From contig NZ_VITY01000004.1 of assembly GCF_007993935.1 (NCBI RefSeq), positions 1-64,000 of the forward strand: 64,000 bases of DNA, in the 5' to 3' direction. Source of the stretch: Bradyrhizobium macuxiense (GTDB lineage Bacteria; Pseudomonadota; Alphaproteobacteria; Rhizobiales; Xanthobacteraceae). Positions 55,541 to 64,000 of the stretch are shown here, piece by piece. The position numbers and the translations under genes were made by a program. Below the pieces are notes generated by a model. That model was given only the letters and a program-made list of their open reading frames with translations. It had not been told where the DNA came from and did no database searches. Each line of letters opens with the position of its first letter. The first letter of the stretch is position 1.

Positions 55541-55948
55541 CTACTCCAAGACCCGCGCTCGCATGTCCGCATCGGGCACGAAGCACGTCTCATATTTTCC
55601 GAAGATGCGATAGCGGTTGCGGGCGATGAGGCTGTAGACGGCGTCGCGCAGCGGTTTTGGCACCGCGAACAGCGCGCTTGTCCAGCCCCAGCCGGGGAGA
55701 TGGCTCAGCACCGTCAGCGCGGCATCCGACTTCATCCAGGCGATGCCGCCATGAACCACGGCGTTGGTGTCGGGATCCTCGGGATCGATGCCGAAGGTCC
55801 TCGCCAGCCGCGTGCCGTAGGCGGACTGGATCGGCGTGAAACGGAAGCGCCTCTCGGAATCGCGCGCAACGACGAAGCGGACCCAGCGCGAGCAGAAGAT
55901 GCAGACGCCATCGTAGAGGATCACGTCGTCGTCGGGCCAGCTCGTCAT
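55541..55948 (-). CDS. DCC-family thiol-disulfide oxidoreductase-like protein
   Basis: This 135-residue DUF393 protein has the family signature ILYDGVCIFCSRWVRFVV with its CxxC pair, and a C-terminal YRIFGKYETCFVPD. Its start overlaps the stop of the upstream SDR-DoxX gene by 4 bp, making it the last gene of a three-gene operon. It is convergent with the nuclease gene, 5 bp away. Confidence 0.87.
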   Translation of the reverse strand: MTSWPDDDVILYDGVCIFCSRWVRFVVARDSERRFRFTPIQSAYGTRLARTFGIDPEDPDTNAVVHGGIAWMKSDAALTVLSHLPGWGWTSALFAVPKPLRDAVYSLIARNRYRIFGKYETCFVPDADMRARVLE

Positions 55949-57273
55949 CGATTGTCCAAAATAAGCAGCGCGACCAGCATCAGCACGATCGCAGGTCCCG
56001 TCTTCACCAGTGCGCCGAGCGGCTCGATCCAGAGATCCGGCGTCAGGACCGCCGATCCCGTCATGTAGCCGAGCGAGGCGACGATGCCGGCGACAAGGCC
56101 GAACGCCGCGGTGCGTCGGATCGCGATCAGCACGCCGATGCTCATGTCCATCAGGCTGGTCAATACCGTCACCGGCCCGACCAGCGCGGGCGGAAAGTGA
56201 TGCGCGCTCAGGATACCGGCGGCGGCGTCATAGGAGATGACCAGCGCGATGAAGCCGGAAGCAACCCAGAACAGCGCGAGGCTTGCGAAGATCAGCGCCT
56301 TGATCAGGAACAGCCGCGCAAACCATTTGTCCTGGATGGTCGCGGGTCGGCCGCCGACCGCCTGCGCGATCGTCTTCGGCACGATGCCGGTCGCGGCCAT
56401 CCAGGCCGTGGGATCGCCGGTGACGCCGCGGCGCAGCTCGGCAATCGCATTGGAGCGCATCGGCGGCATCCAGCCGAGGCGGCTCGTGAGATCGCCGAGA
56501 CGGGCGCCGAGATCGATCAGGAACGACGGCGACGCGATGCGAAAATGTTTCGCCGTGCCGAATGACCAGCGGAATTGGGCGATGACGCCGCCGAGCGAGA
56601 CCGGCTGCTTCTGCATCAGGTCCCATGTCACCGCGCGCACCGCATCATCGGCGGCATCGCGCGCGGCGAGCCAGGCGATGGTGGCGGCGATATCCTCGAC
56701 CGCGACCGGCTGGAACGGCGTTGCCGCCTCGTCGGCCGGCAAATCCACCGGCAGCGCCGCCAGCGCGCGCAGCATGGCGCTGCCGCCATAGGCCGATGGC
56801 GCGATCACAAAACCGGGGCGCAGGATCGCGTAGGCGATGCCGGACTCGGCGATCAGCCGTTCGGCCTCGCGCTTGGTGGTGCTGAAGGCCGTGCGATCCT
56901 CATCGGCGCTGCCGGGAATCGAAATGTGCACCAGACGGACGGCGCGATGGCTGTCGCGAATCGCCTGCAGCAGTCGCGCCACGAAGTCGCGATGCACGGC
57001 GCGGGTGTCGCTGCCCGGACCATCCTGCAGCACGCCGAGGCAATTCACGACGACATCGGCCTCGTGGGTACGAATAAGCTGCGTCAGGGCAGCGACATCC
57101 ATCGCCATCACCGGCAGCTCGAGGTCGGCCGCGCCCATCTTTTGTGCAGCCGTGAAATGCCGCGCGATCCCGATCGCGCGAAAACCGCGCGCCCTGAGAT
57201 CGTCGGTGACATAGCGTCCGATCAGGCCCGACGCGCCGAGCACGAGGATATTGTGTGATGCGCCGTCACTCAT
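55945..57273 (-). CDS. NAD(P)-binding SDR fused to a DoxX-like membrane domain
   Basis: This 442-residue protein has an N-terminal extended-SDR domain (ILVLGASGLIGRYV, residues 9-22) to about residue 300 and a C-terminal region with four hydrophobic helices (from about 312) of DoxX-like type. It is probably an inner-membrane-bound reductase. It lies between a DUF2269 membrane protein gene (16 bp upstream) and the DCC gene (4-bp overlap), suggesting a joint redox role in the membrane. Confidence 0.85.
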   Translation of the reverse strand: MSDGASHNILVLGASGLIGRYVTDDLRARGFRAIGIARHFTAAQKMGAADLELPVMAMDVAALTQLIRTHEADVVVNCLGVLQDGPGSDTRAVHRDFVARLLQAIRDSHRAVRLVHISIPGSADEDRTAFSTTKREAERLIAESGIAYAILRPGFVIAPSAYGGSAMLRALAALPVDLPADEAATPFQPVAVEDIAATIAWLAARDAADDAVRAVTWDLMQKQPVSLGGVIAQFRWSFGTAKHFRIASPSFLIDLGARLGDLTSRLGWMPPMRSNAIAELRRGVTGDPTAWMAATGIVPKTIAQAVGGRPATIQDKWFARLFLIKALIFASLALFWVASGFIALVISYDAAAGILSAHHFPPALVGPVTVLTSLMDMSIGVLIAIRRTAAFGLVAGIVASLGYMTGSAVLTPDLWIEPLGALVKTGPAIVLMLVALLILDNR

Positions 57274-57289
57274 GAAATCGGATCATGCT

Positions 57290-57757
57290 CTAGAATGGTT
57301 TCGCGATCATCAGCCAGAGGATGATCATCACCGAGCCGAAGCCGGGAATCCCGAACAGGAACCAGCGGCGAAACAGCGCAGTGTAGCGCGGCGGCAGCGG
57401 AAGTCCCTTGTCGGCCGCCGCCTGCGCGAGGTCGCGCATCTCCATCTGCATGAAGACAACGGGAACCCAGAACATGCCGGCCAGCGCGTAAAGCGCGAGC
57501 GACACCAATAGCCAGCGCTCGGTGATGCTGGTTGCCGACAGCCACATCAGCAGCCCGCCGCTCGCCGGCTGCAGCAGCACCGCGCTCAGGGTGAAGATCA
57601 TGTCCGCAACCACGACGGTCGACGCCGTGCGCGCGATGAACGACGCGCTTTGCGTGCGATGCGCCGCCAGCATGAAGAAGGCGATGCCGGTCCCGGTGCC
57701 GAGGATCACGATGGCGCCGAGCACATGCAGATATTTGATCAGGAAATAGAGCGTCAT
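57290..57757 (-). CDS. DUF2269 membrane protein
   Basis: This 155-residue protein has four hydrophobic segments. The start LYFLIKYLHVLGAIVILGTG is characteristic of DUF2269, and histidine near the N-terminus could ligate haem. It is the first gene of the DUF2269/SDR-DoxX/DCC operon. The ATG at 57757 begins the first helix; longer frame upstream is unsupported. Confidence 0.84.
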   Translation of the reverse strand: MTLYFLIKYLHVLGAIVILGTGTGIAFFMLAAHRTQSASFIARTASTVVVADMIFTLSAVLLQPASGGLLMWLSATSITERWLLVSLALYALAGMFWVPVVFMQMEMRDLAQAAADKGLPLPPRYTALFRRWFLFGIPGFGSVMIILWLMIAKPF

Positions 57758-58118
57758 CGCAGTCCGCTCGCGATCGGGCCGGTTTCGGCGCGCACAAATA
57801 CCGCCGCTGCCATAGGCCGTGCGCGCGCAAAAATCCACTGCGGCGGCGCACGCGGAGTACCCACATCGCGTTTGGATCGCGCGCCAAATCCTGGCGGCGA
57901 ATCAGCCCCGAACGAGCTTTTTCCAAGCGATGGCACTGTCATACTGCGCGCGCGATTCACGCTTTGCACAGGGCCGGACCAGCAACCGGTCGCTTGAACC
58001 CGGCAAGTGTCCTTTTTCGGAACAAGTTTTCATGACACTGATGCAAAAAACCCACACGTTAACCGATAATTAACGATGGACCTTGAAGGCGGCCCTCCGA
58101 CTTGCTTTGATTAGATGC
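57758..58118. other. Divergent intergenic region holding promoters only
   Basis: There is no convincing gene in these 361 bp. Apart from a CtrA-type box at 58059-58074 and an A-run (AAAAAAC) just before it, nothing clear is seen. Confidence 0.5.
58059..58074 (+). promoter_or_regulatory. Full CtrA-type box TTAA-N7-TTAAC
   Basis: TTAACCGATAATTAAC matches the CtrA consensus TTAA-N7-TTAAC exactly. It lies 44 bp upstream of the GNAT gene, where a bound CtrA would touch the promoter. CtrA is the alphaproteobacterial cell-cycle regulator. Confidence 0.65.
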
Positions 58119-58628
58119 ATGAGCACAACGCTAATCGAGGTCCGGCCAGCCAAAGCTGCAGACGCAGCCTCGGTGGCGTCTACCCATGACGAAGCCTGGC
58201 GCTCGGCGTATCAGGGAATCATCCCCGGCGCCGAACTCGAAAAGCTGATCAATCGCCGTGGCCCGCAATGGTGGGATAGCGCCATCCGCAAGGGCAGCCG
58301 CGTCAGCGTGCTGGTGTTCGGTGACAGGATCGCGGGCTACGCCAATTACGGCCGCAACCGCGCCCGCAGCCTGCATTTCGAAGGCGAGATCTACGAGCTC
58401 TATCTGCGGCCGGAATTCCAGGGCCTCGGCTTCGGCCGGCGCCTGTTCGCCGCAGCCCGCCGCGACCTGATGCAGAGCGGCCTGAAGAGCATGGTGATCT
58501 GGGCGCTCTCCGACAACGAGCCGGCGACCGAGTTTTACCGCGCGCTGGGCGGCCGGATGGTGGCGCGCTCCTCGGAGCGGTTCGGGCCGAAGTCGCTCGA
58601 CAAGGTCGCTTTCGCCTGGGCCAACTGA
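58119..58628 (+). CDS. GNAT-family N-acetyltransferase
   Basis: This 169-residue protein has the GNAT fold: VRPAKAADAASVASTHDEAW, then IYELYLRPEFQGLGFGRRLF, with the acetyl-CoA loop QGLGFG, and FYRALGGRMV near the end. It resembles the RimI-like group. The ATG at 58119 fits the family start. It is preceded by a CtrA-type box. The substrate is unknown. Confidence 0.86.
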   Translation: MSTTLIEVRPAKAADAASVASTHDEAWRSAYQGIIPGAELEKLINRRGPQWWDSAIRKGSRVSVLVFGDRIAGYANYGRNRARSLHFEGEIYELYLRPEFQGLGFGRRLFAAARRDLMQSGLKSMVIWALSDNEPATEFYRALGGRMVARSSERFGPKSLDKVAFAWAN

Positions 58629-58793
58629 AAATCCTGCTTCTCTCGCAGCTGCAGCAAGGCTAAACCAGCTTGAGCGCTGCGCGCGACGGCCAGCCCGGCC
58701 CCACGGCCGGGCCTGATGCCGTTTTGCGGCCTGGCGGCGCCAACCAAAAAATCACATCGTTCTCAACTTCCAAAAGGCCACGCGGAGCAATCC

Positions 58794-59324
58794 ATGCGTA
58801 TCGACGCCATATCGATCGGAAAAAATCCGCCCCACGACGTCAACGTCATCATCGAGGTTGCCGTCGGCGGCGAGCCCATCAAGTACGAGATGGACAAGGA
58901 GGCCGGCACGCTCGTGGTGGACCGCTTCCTCTACACGCCGATGCGCTATCCCGGCAATTACGGCTTCATCCCGCACACGCTGTCGGGCGACGGCGATCCC
59001 TGCGACGTGCTGATCGTCAACACCCGCGCGATCGTGCCGGGCGCCGTGATGAGCGTGCGCGTGGTCGGCGTGCTCCTGATGGAGGACGAGGCCGGCGGTG
59101 ACGAGAAGATCATCGCGGTGCCGTCATCGAAGCTGACCCAGCGCTACGACAAGGTGCACAATTACAGCGACCTGCCCGACATCACCCTGCAGCAGATCCA
59201 GCACTTCTTCGAGCACTACAAGGATCTCGAGAAGGGCAAGTGGGTGAAGGTGCTGCGCTGGGGCGACGCCGAAGAAGCCCGCAAGCTGATCCTCGAAGGC
59301 ATCGAGCGCGCGAAGAAGAAGTGA
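58794..59324 (+). CDS. ppa: Inorganic pyrophosphatase (class I)
   Basis: This 176-residue enzyme of the family I type has the substrate and metal motifs [30 protein letters not shown] and the signature DGDPCDVLI with three catalytic Asp. It hydrolyses pyrophosphate to drive biosynthesis. GGAG lies 5-6 bp before the ATG at 58794. Confidence 0.97.
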   Translation: MRIDAISIGKNPPHDVNVIIEVAVGGEPIKYEMDKEAGTLVVDRFLYTPMRYPGNYGFIPHTLSGDGDPCDVLIVNTRAIVPGAVMSVRVVGVLLMEDEAGGDEKIIAVPSSKLTQRYDKVHNYSDLPDITLQQIQHFFEHYKDLEKGKWVKVLRWGDAEEARKLILEGIERAKKK

Positions 59325-59347
59325 GGACCAAGGTCCTGTTGCCTACT

Positions 59348-59432
59348 CCGTCATTGCGAGGAGCGTAGCGACGAAGCAATCCATGCTCCCACAAGGGGAG
59401 AGATGGATTGCTTCGCTCCGCTCGCAATGACG
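59348..59432. repeat. Dispersed CGTCATTGCGAG...CTCGCAATGACG element
   Basis: This is a member of the 23658 family with arms AGCAATCCAT / ATGGATTGCT, lying between convergent ppa and folD. Confidence 0.88.
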
Positions 59433-59453
59433 GCGGAAGTACTATTCGCTGGC

Positions 59454-60338
59454 TCACACCGCCGGCGCCGGCAGGCCGGCAATCGCGCAGGCGGCGCGCA
59501 GCGTGTTGACCAGCAGGCACGCCACCGTCATCTGCCCGACACCGCCCGGCACCGGCGTGATCGCGCCGGCAACGTTGAGCGCTTCCTGGAATGCGACGTC
59601 GCCGACCAGCTTCGGCTTGCCGCCGGGCACCGGGATGCGGTTGATGCCGACATCGATCACGGTCGCGCCCGGCTTGATCCAGTCGCCACGCACCATCTCC
59701 GGACGGCCGACGGCGGCATAGACCAGGTCGGCCCGGGCGCAGAGCTTGGCCAGATCGCGCGAGCGCGAATGCGCGATCGTCACCGTCGCGTTCTCGTTCA
59801 GCAGCAATTGCACCAGCGGACGGCCGACCAGATTGGAGCGGCCGATCACGATCGCGTTCATGCCCTCAAGCGAAGCATGCACGCTCTTGGTCAGGATGAT
59901 GCAGCCGAGCGGCGTGCAGGGCGACAGCGCGGCCAGGCCACCGGCGAGCCGGCCGGCATTGCTCGGGTGCAGGCCGTCGACGTCCTTGGCCGGGTCGATG
60001 GCGTTGATGATGGTCTCGGTGTGCAACGATTTCGGCAGCGGCAGCTGCACCAGGATGCCGTGCACCAGCGGATCGCGGTTGAGCCGCGCGATCAGCGCCA
60101 GCAGATCAGCCTGCGACACGTCCTCCGGCAGCTTGTGCTCGAACGAGGCCATGCCGGCGGCCTGGGTCTGGGTGTGCTTGCTGCGGACATAGACTTCGCT
60201 GGCCGGATCGTGGCCGACCAGCACCACGGCGAGCCCCGGCGTGAGCGCATGATCGCGCTTGACGCGGGCGACCTCGTCGGCGACGCGGGCGCGAAGCTCG
60301 GCGGCGATGGCTTTTCCGTCAATGATGCGCCCAGTCAT
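59454..60338 (-). CDS. folD: Bifunctional methylenetetrahydrofolate dehydrogenase/cyclohydrolase
   Basis: This 294-residue protein has the FolD signatures [22 protein letters not shown] (includes the catalytic Lys), [11 protein letters not shown] and [17 protein letters not shown], with [15 protein letters not shown] near the end. It interconverts 5,10-methylene- and 10-formyl-THF using NADP. It is followed upstream by the yggU gene on the same strand, one base apart, so they are co-transcribed. Confidence 0.97.
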   Translation of the reverse strand: MTGRIIDGKAIAAELRARVADEVARVKRDHALTPGLAVVLVGHDPASEVYVRSKHTQTQAAGMASFEHKLPEDVSQADLLALIARLNRDPLVHGILVQLPLPKSLHTETIINAIDPAKDVDGLHPSNAGRLAGGLAALSPCTPLGCIILTKSVHASLEGMNAIVIGRSNLVGRPLVQLLLNENATVTIAHSRSRDLAKLCARADLVYAAVGRPEMVRGDWIKPGATVIDVGINRIPVPGGKPKLVGDVAFQEALNVAGAITPVPGGVGQMTVACLLVNTLRAACAIAGLPAPAV

Positions 60339-60339
60339 G

Positions 60340-60675
60340 TCAGTCCTTCGTCTTTTGGTTCGGCCCGGCCGCCGTCAGCTTCCGCAAGGTCTCGCCAAGG
60401 CCCTTGGGGTCGCCGGCGACCGCCACCTGCTTCAGCCGCGAGGTGGCGCCGGACAGCAGCTTCACCCTGGCCTTGGGCACGCCGAGCGCCTTGGCCAGCA
60501 ACTCGGTCACCGCGCGGTTGGCCTCGCCGCCTTCCGCAATGGCGCGCACCCGCACCTTTACCACCGAGCGGCCGTTGGCCAGCGTTTCGATCCCGTCGAT
60601 GTCGTCGCGGCCGCCGCGCGGCGTCACGCGCAACGCGATGCTGATGCCCTCGGTGGAGTAGCGCCAAGGCTCCAT
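60340..60675 (-). CDS. DUF167 (YggU) family protein
   Basis: This 111-residue protein has the YggU core [38 protein letters not shown] and [14 protein letters not shown]. It is a small conserved protein of unknown function. The ATG at 60675 is preferred over the TTG one codon earlier. It lies between yggT and folD in one minus-strand run. Confidence 0.88.
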   Translation of the reverse strand: MEPWRYSTEGISIALRVTPRGGRDDIDGIETLANGRSVVKVRVRAIAEGGEANRAVTELLAKALGVPKARVKLLSGATSRLKQVAVAGDPKGLGETLRKLTAAGPNQKTKD

Positions 60676-60712
60676 CAAAAAGGATCCATCAGCGGAGGTC
60701 CATCGCGAGGGG

Positions 60713-61003
60713 TCAGATCACGTTGGGATAGATGTAATAGGCGATCACCCGCTGGAGGAACATGATGATCAGGATCACGATGATCGGCGAGATATCAAGG
60801 CCGCCCAGATTGGGCATCACATTGCGAATCGGCCGCAGCACCGGCTCGGTGATCCGGTAGAGGAACTCGGCCACCGCGGAGACGAACTGGTTGCGCGTGT
60901 TGACCACATTGAAGGCGACCAGCCAGGACAGGATGGCGGAGGCGATCAAGAGCCAGACATAGAGGTCGAGGACGATGATGACGATGTCGAGAACAGCGCG
61001 CAT
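60713..61003 (-). CDS. YggT family membrane protein
   Basis: This 96-residue protein has two hydrophobic helices with the YggT signature FLYRITEPVLRPIRNVMPNLGGLDISPIIV between them. Members are linked to osmotic stress and cell-division-like clusters. The ATG at 61003 begins the first helix; the frame upstream lacks support. It leads the yggT-yggU-folD run. Confidence 0.9.
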   Translation of the reverse strand: MRAVLDIVIIVLDLYVWLLIASAILSWLVAFNVVNTRNQFVSAVAEFLYRITEPVLRPIRNVMPNLGGLDISPIIVILIIMFLQRVIAYYIYPNVI

Positions 61004-61080
61004 ATGTTGGGAGCTCGCGGGTGGGACGACCAATTGAAGCGCAACGAGACCGGACTGAGCCGCCATCGCGCGTCTTGTTT

Positions 61081-61151
61081 GAGCAGGATCTTCTCGGAAA
61101 ACCGCTACACGCTTTTCGCTAACGCGGCCCGCCGGGTCCGGATCATGCTCT
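61081..61151. repeat. Degenerate GATCNNNNCGGAAAACCGCT...GGATCATGCTC repeat
   Basis: The outer GAGCAGGATC / GGATCATGCTC arms and a CGGAAAACCGCTACAC centre resemble the GATCCGGAAAAGTGTGAAGC element common in Bradyrhizobiaceae (also partly present at 29586). It lies in the yggT upstream region. Confidence 0.45.
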
Positions 61152-61225
61152 AAATATCGGTTCATCCCCCCGCAAACAAGGGAAGTTCCCGGCGGGACGG
61201 GCCGAAAACCGTTGTTTCACCGTTC

Positions 61226-61254
61226 TTGACTTGGCCTTGGGCGGGACTGTAAAT
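61226..61254 (+). promoter_or_regulatory. Promoter of the tRNA-Ala gene
   Basis: TTGACT (61226-61231) and GTAAAT (61249-61254) are 17 bp apart, with a likely start near 61262, about 40 bp before the tRNA. Confidence 0.55.
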
Positions 61255-61300
61255 GGCGCCCGACTGACGGCCGGGATACTCAGCAACACCCGGCCGCGAT

Positions 61301-61376
<76 letters not shown>

Positions 61377-61392
61377 CGCTCCGCCCTTCGGG

Positions 61393-61582
61393 CTACGCGT
61401 GGCGCAGCCACGCAGGAGCCTGAAGGGCGGAGCGTGGTGTCCGGCGAAGCCCAAAGGGCGAAGACGGACTACCCCAGAACTCCTCTCTTCTCGGACACCT
61501 CGCCCTACGCGTGGCGCAGCCACGCAGGAGCCTGAAGGCCGAAGCGTGGTGTCCGGCGAAGCCCAAAGGGCGAAGACGGACT
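61393..61582. repeat. 78-bp direct repeat downstream of the tRNA
   Basis: Two copies (61393-61470 and 61505-61582), identical except for two bases, are offset by 112 bp. Each begins CTACGCGTGGCGCAGCCACG, containing the hairpin GCGTGGC-GCA-GCCACGC, and ends GGCGAAGACGGACT. It lies between the tRNA and the convergent enoyl-CoA hydratase gene. Confidence 0.85.
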
Positions 61583-61592
61583 TTTACCCCCC

Positions 61593-62402
61593 TCACGTCC
61601 CCGTAAACCGCGGCGGCCGCTTCTCCACAAAGCTCGCGACACCCTCCCGGAAATCATTCCCCTTGAGCGCGATCTGCATCTCGCGGTTGGCGTCGATGGT
61701 GGCCTCGGCGAGGGTCTGGAACGGCACGTCATAGACCTGGCGCTTGATCACCGCGATCGCGCTCGGCGAGACGAAATCGGCGAGGTCGCGGGCATAGGCG
61801 TAGGTTTCCTCGCGCAGCTTCTCCGGCGAAGAGAGCCGGTTGACGAGGCCGATGCGCAGCGCCTCCGCGGCCGAGACGCGCCGCGCCGACATCAAGAGAT
61901 CGAGCGCATTGGCGTGGCCGACGATGCGCGGCAGCATCCAGCTGATGCCATGCTCGGCGATCAGGCCGCGCCGCGCGAAGGCTGTCGTGAACACCGCACT
62001 GTCGGCCGCGAAGCGCAAATCGCAATACAGCGCGTGGACCAGGCCGATGCCCGCCGTGGCGCCGTTGAGCATCGCGATCACGGGCTTCTTGATCGCAGGG
62101 TAATAGGCGTAGCGCGTCTGCCAGTCGGCGCGGCGGTTCATGTCGAACGGAATGCTCTCGCCGCGCCTGACCTCGTTAGGATCGATCCCCTTCAGCGCTT
62201 CCATGTCGGCGCCGGCGCAGAAGCCGCGGCCCGCGCCGGTCAGGATGATGACGCGAACATCGTCGTCGTTCGATGCAGCCTCCATCGCGTGACGCACGTC
62301 GCGCTCCATGATCGCGGTCCACGCATTCATGCGGTCGGGACGGTTGAGCGTGATGGTCGCGATCCGGTCGCTGACCTCATAGAGGATGTGCTGGTAGCTC
62401 AC
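61593..62402 (-). CDS. Enoyl-CoA hydratase/isomerase family protein
   Basis: This 269-residue crotonase-fold protein has the oxyanion-hole regions GAGRGFCAGADMEAL and LNGATAGIGLVHALYCDLRFAADSA, and the following FARRGLIAEHGISWMLPRIVG. The start is GTG at 62402 with GGGAG upstream; the frame remains open far beyond without resemblance to the family. It probably hydrates or isomerises an enoyl-CoA. Confidence 0.9.
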   Translation of the reverse strand: MSYQHILYEVSDRIATITLNRPDRMNAWTAIMERDVRHAMEAASNDDDVRVIILTGAGRGFCAGADMEALKGIDPNEVRRGESIPFDMNRRADWQTRYAYYPAIKKPVIAMLNGATAGIGLVHALYCDLRFAADSAVFTTAFARRGLIAEHGISWMLPRIVGHANALDLLMSARRVSAAEALRIGLVNRLSSPEKLREETYAYARDLADFVSPSAIAVIKRQVYDVPFQTLAEATIDANREMQIALKGNDFREGVASFVEKRPPRFTGT

Positions 62403-62518
62403 GGCGATCTCCCTGTGCCTTGTTGTTATTGATGCGCGCGGCGATGCGAGCCGCGCGCGGCAGCCGACAGTAGCACATCCATCAGAATGAAAAGGCGGCG
62501 CGAAATTCCGCGCGGCGG

Positions 62519-63346
62519 CTATTCCGCGGCCTGCAACAACACCGGCTGCGGCACACGCGCGATCCAGCCGTCGATGAAATGCTTCAGCCACGCGCGCTCG
62601 GCGGCATCGTGCACGGCGCGTTCGGCGAAGTGCAGATGACGCGGTTGCGCACCCGGGGAATCCATTCGCGCGCAACCGCGCGTGGTCCAGCGATGCATCA
62701 TTGCGTAGGTCACGTCGGGATGGAATTGCAGGCCGAAGGCGTTGCCGAGCTGGAACGCCTGCACCGGGAAATCGTCGCCCGCAGCAAGCAGGTCCGCGCC
62801 GTCGGGCAGTTGGAAGCCCTCGCCATGCCAGTGATAGACGCGCGCCGGCCAGTTCGGACACAGCGCGCGGCCGGCCGCCGTCGGCCTGACCGGGTAATAA
62901 CCGACCTCGACACGGCCTTGTGGATGCGGCGCGACGCGTGCGCCGAGTTGCCGCGCCAGCATCTGCGCACCGAGGCAGATGCCCAGGAACGGACGCTGCT
63001 CGCGCAAGGGAATCGCGATCCAGTCGATCTCGCGCCGGATGTAATCGTCGGGATCGTTGGCGCTCATCGGGCCGCCGCAGATCACCGCGCCGGCATGCGC
63101 GTCGAGCGTTGCGGGCAGCGCGTCGCCGAAGCGCGGACGGCGGATGTCGAGGGGGTAGCCCAGCGCACGCAGGGCGTTGCCGATCCGGCCGGGAGTCGAG
63201 GTCTCCTGATGCAGCACGATCAGCACCGGCCGCCGCGAAACCTGATCCAAGGTCTGGTCCCAAATCTGATCCTTGGGCGTGACCGCGGCCGGCCTTCGGT
63301 TCGCGAAGGGCACCACGACACGGGTTTGGTCAGACCGGAACGACAT
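62519..63346 (-). CDS. Class I glutamine amidotransferase
   Basis: This 275-residue GATase1 domain protein resembles stand-alone GMP-synthase-like or gamma-glutamyl-hydrolase-type enzymes. The nucleophile is Cys124 in GICLGAQ, and the His of the triad lies in LQFHPDV. The partner or substrate is unknown. A 175-bp gap upstream contains no gene. Confidence 0.86.
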   Translation of the reverse strand: MSFRSDQTRVVVPFANRRPAAVTPKDQIWDQTLDQVSRRPVLIVLHQETSTPGRIGNALRALGYPLDIRRPRFGDALPATLDAHAGAVICGGPMSANDPDDYIRREIDWIAIPLREQRPFLGICLGAQMLARQLGARVAPHPQGRVEVGYYPVRPTAAGRALCPNWPARVYHWHGEGFQLPDGADLLAAGDDFPVQAFQLGNAFGLQFHPDVTYAMMHRWTTRGCARMDSPGAQPRHLHFAERAVHDAAERAWLKHFIDGWIARVPQPVLLQAAE

Positions 63347-63521
63347 TGCCTCTGCTTGAAGGTTTGGCCTCTGCTTAAGGATTCGGCACGTAAGGTGCGA
63401 TCATAGCTAAGTGGTCGTTAACATCGTGTGAGTTTGCGCACAGACGCGCGAAGCAAATCGCGGGCCAGAAACAGCCTTAACGACGATCAATGGGCGCGTT
63501 TCGGAGCGAAGCGAGCAGCGG

Positions 63522-64000
63522 CTAGCGCTTGCGGAGCTGGAAACCGCCGACCGCCGTCAGGATGAAGGAGCGCGGAAACAGCCGGAGCAGGAACGGCACG
63601 ACCTTGATGAAGGCGCCAGGCAGCACGGCGCGCTTGTTGGCCATCAAGCCGCGATAGGCCTGGCGCGCGACCTCGGCAGGCGTGACGTCGAGGATCGCGG
63701 AATCGAAGCCAGGCGCGAAGCCGGCGCGGTCCTGAAACTCGGAGGGCACGGGACCCGGGCAAACCACGGTGACGCGCACGCCCTTCGGCGCCAGCTCACA
63801 GCGCATCGCCTCGGAGAACGACAGCACATAGGCCTTGCTGGCATAGTACACCGCCATGCCGGGGCCCGGCAGGAATCCGGCGATCGAGCCGAGATTGAGG
63901 ATACCACCGCGGTTGCGGATCAGCTGGTCGGCAAAGCGCAGCGTCAGGTCGGTCAGCGCGCGGATGTTGACGTTGATGATGTTGAGCTGCTCGGCACGGT
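63522..64000 (-). CDS. SDR family oxidoreductase, N-terminus beyond window
   Basis: The C-terminal 158 residues of a short-chain dehydrogenase are visible, open to the right edge. They show NVNIRALTDLTLRF, GGILNLGSIAGF with the catalytic Ser, and YYASKAYVL with the YxxxK pair, then VTVVCPGPVPSEF. The cofactor-binding start lies outside the window. The C-terminal tail (VVPFLLRLFPRSFILTAVGG) is hydrophobic and may associate with the membrane. Confidence 0.87.
   Translation of the reverse strand, partial: RAEQLNIINVNIRALTDLTLRFADQLIRNRGGILNLGSIAGFLPGPGMAVYYASKAYVLSFSEAMRCELAPKGVRVTVVCPGPVPSEFQDRAGFAPGFDSAILDVTPAEVARQAYRGLMANKRAVLPGAFIKVVPFLLRLFPRSFILTAVGGFQLRKR

Overview
The window looks like chromosome of an alphaproteobacterium of the Bradyrhizobium/Rhodopseudomonas group. 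Evidence: very high G+C; sdhCDAB gene order; IalB, YkvA, TAXI-type and FeoAB proteins of rhizobial type; dispersed palindromic repeats of the kind seen in Bradyrhizobiaceae; and a full CtrA-type box. This assignment rests on recognition by eye, not on a database search. About 60 protein genes and one tRNA gene are supported.

Layout. The left edge (1-130) holds the end of a transposase. Positions 130-2295 carry a Tat-exported molybdopterin oxidoreductase with its membrane cytochrome b and a fasciclin protein. Positions 2.6-9.2 kb hold an MFS transporter, malonyl-CoA synthetase divergent from an SDR, a DUF3658-like protein, and a TSUP exporter divergent from a LysR regulator. Succinate dehydrogenase sdhCDAB lies at 9.4-12.8 kb. 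Convergent to it is a large acyl-CoA-synthetase-like/GNAT fusion (12.8-15.6 kb), then feoAB. From 18 to 30 kb come a hybrid histidine kinase, an SbmA-like ABC exporter, an FkbM methyltransferase, a VOC protein, a Pro/Ala-rich OmpA protein, an alkaline phosphatase, and a TetR regulator with tandem operators facing an NTF2-like protein. From 30 to 45 kb come argG, PAP2, rlmN, ialB, a dienoyl-CoA-reductase-like SDR, a quinone oxidoreductase, phhB, an orphan TAXI protein, phoD, an amidase, and small regulators.

Two regions stand out. First, 45.6-49.5 kb is a compact operon: an Lgt-like membrane protein without the usual Lgt signature residues, overlapped by a Tes/MJ0619-like radical SAM protein, then a run of small membrane proteins sharing a GC...LLPGLC motif, ending in a terminator. 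This suggests a membrane-lipid or envelope modification system. Second, 52.95-55.54 kb is a lower-G+C restriction-modification island. A cytosine-5 DNA methyltransferase gene with an N-terminal HTH is broken by a precise 635-bp internal inversion. Flipping that segment back restores one uninterrupted 420-codon frame. The EcoRII-like endonuclease gene just downstream is intact. This is either an invertible on/off switch or a very recent inactivation.

The right end carries a DUF2269/SDR-DoxX/DCC operon, a GNAT gene behind a CtrA box, ppa, folD, yggU, yggT, tRNA-Ala(CGC) followed by a 78-bp direct repeat, an enoyl-CoA hydratase, a class I glutamine amidotransferase and a partial SDR. Repeats of several palindromic families fill many intergenic gaps.
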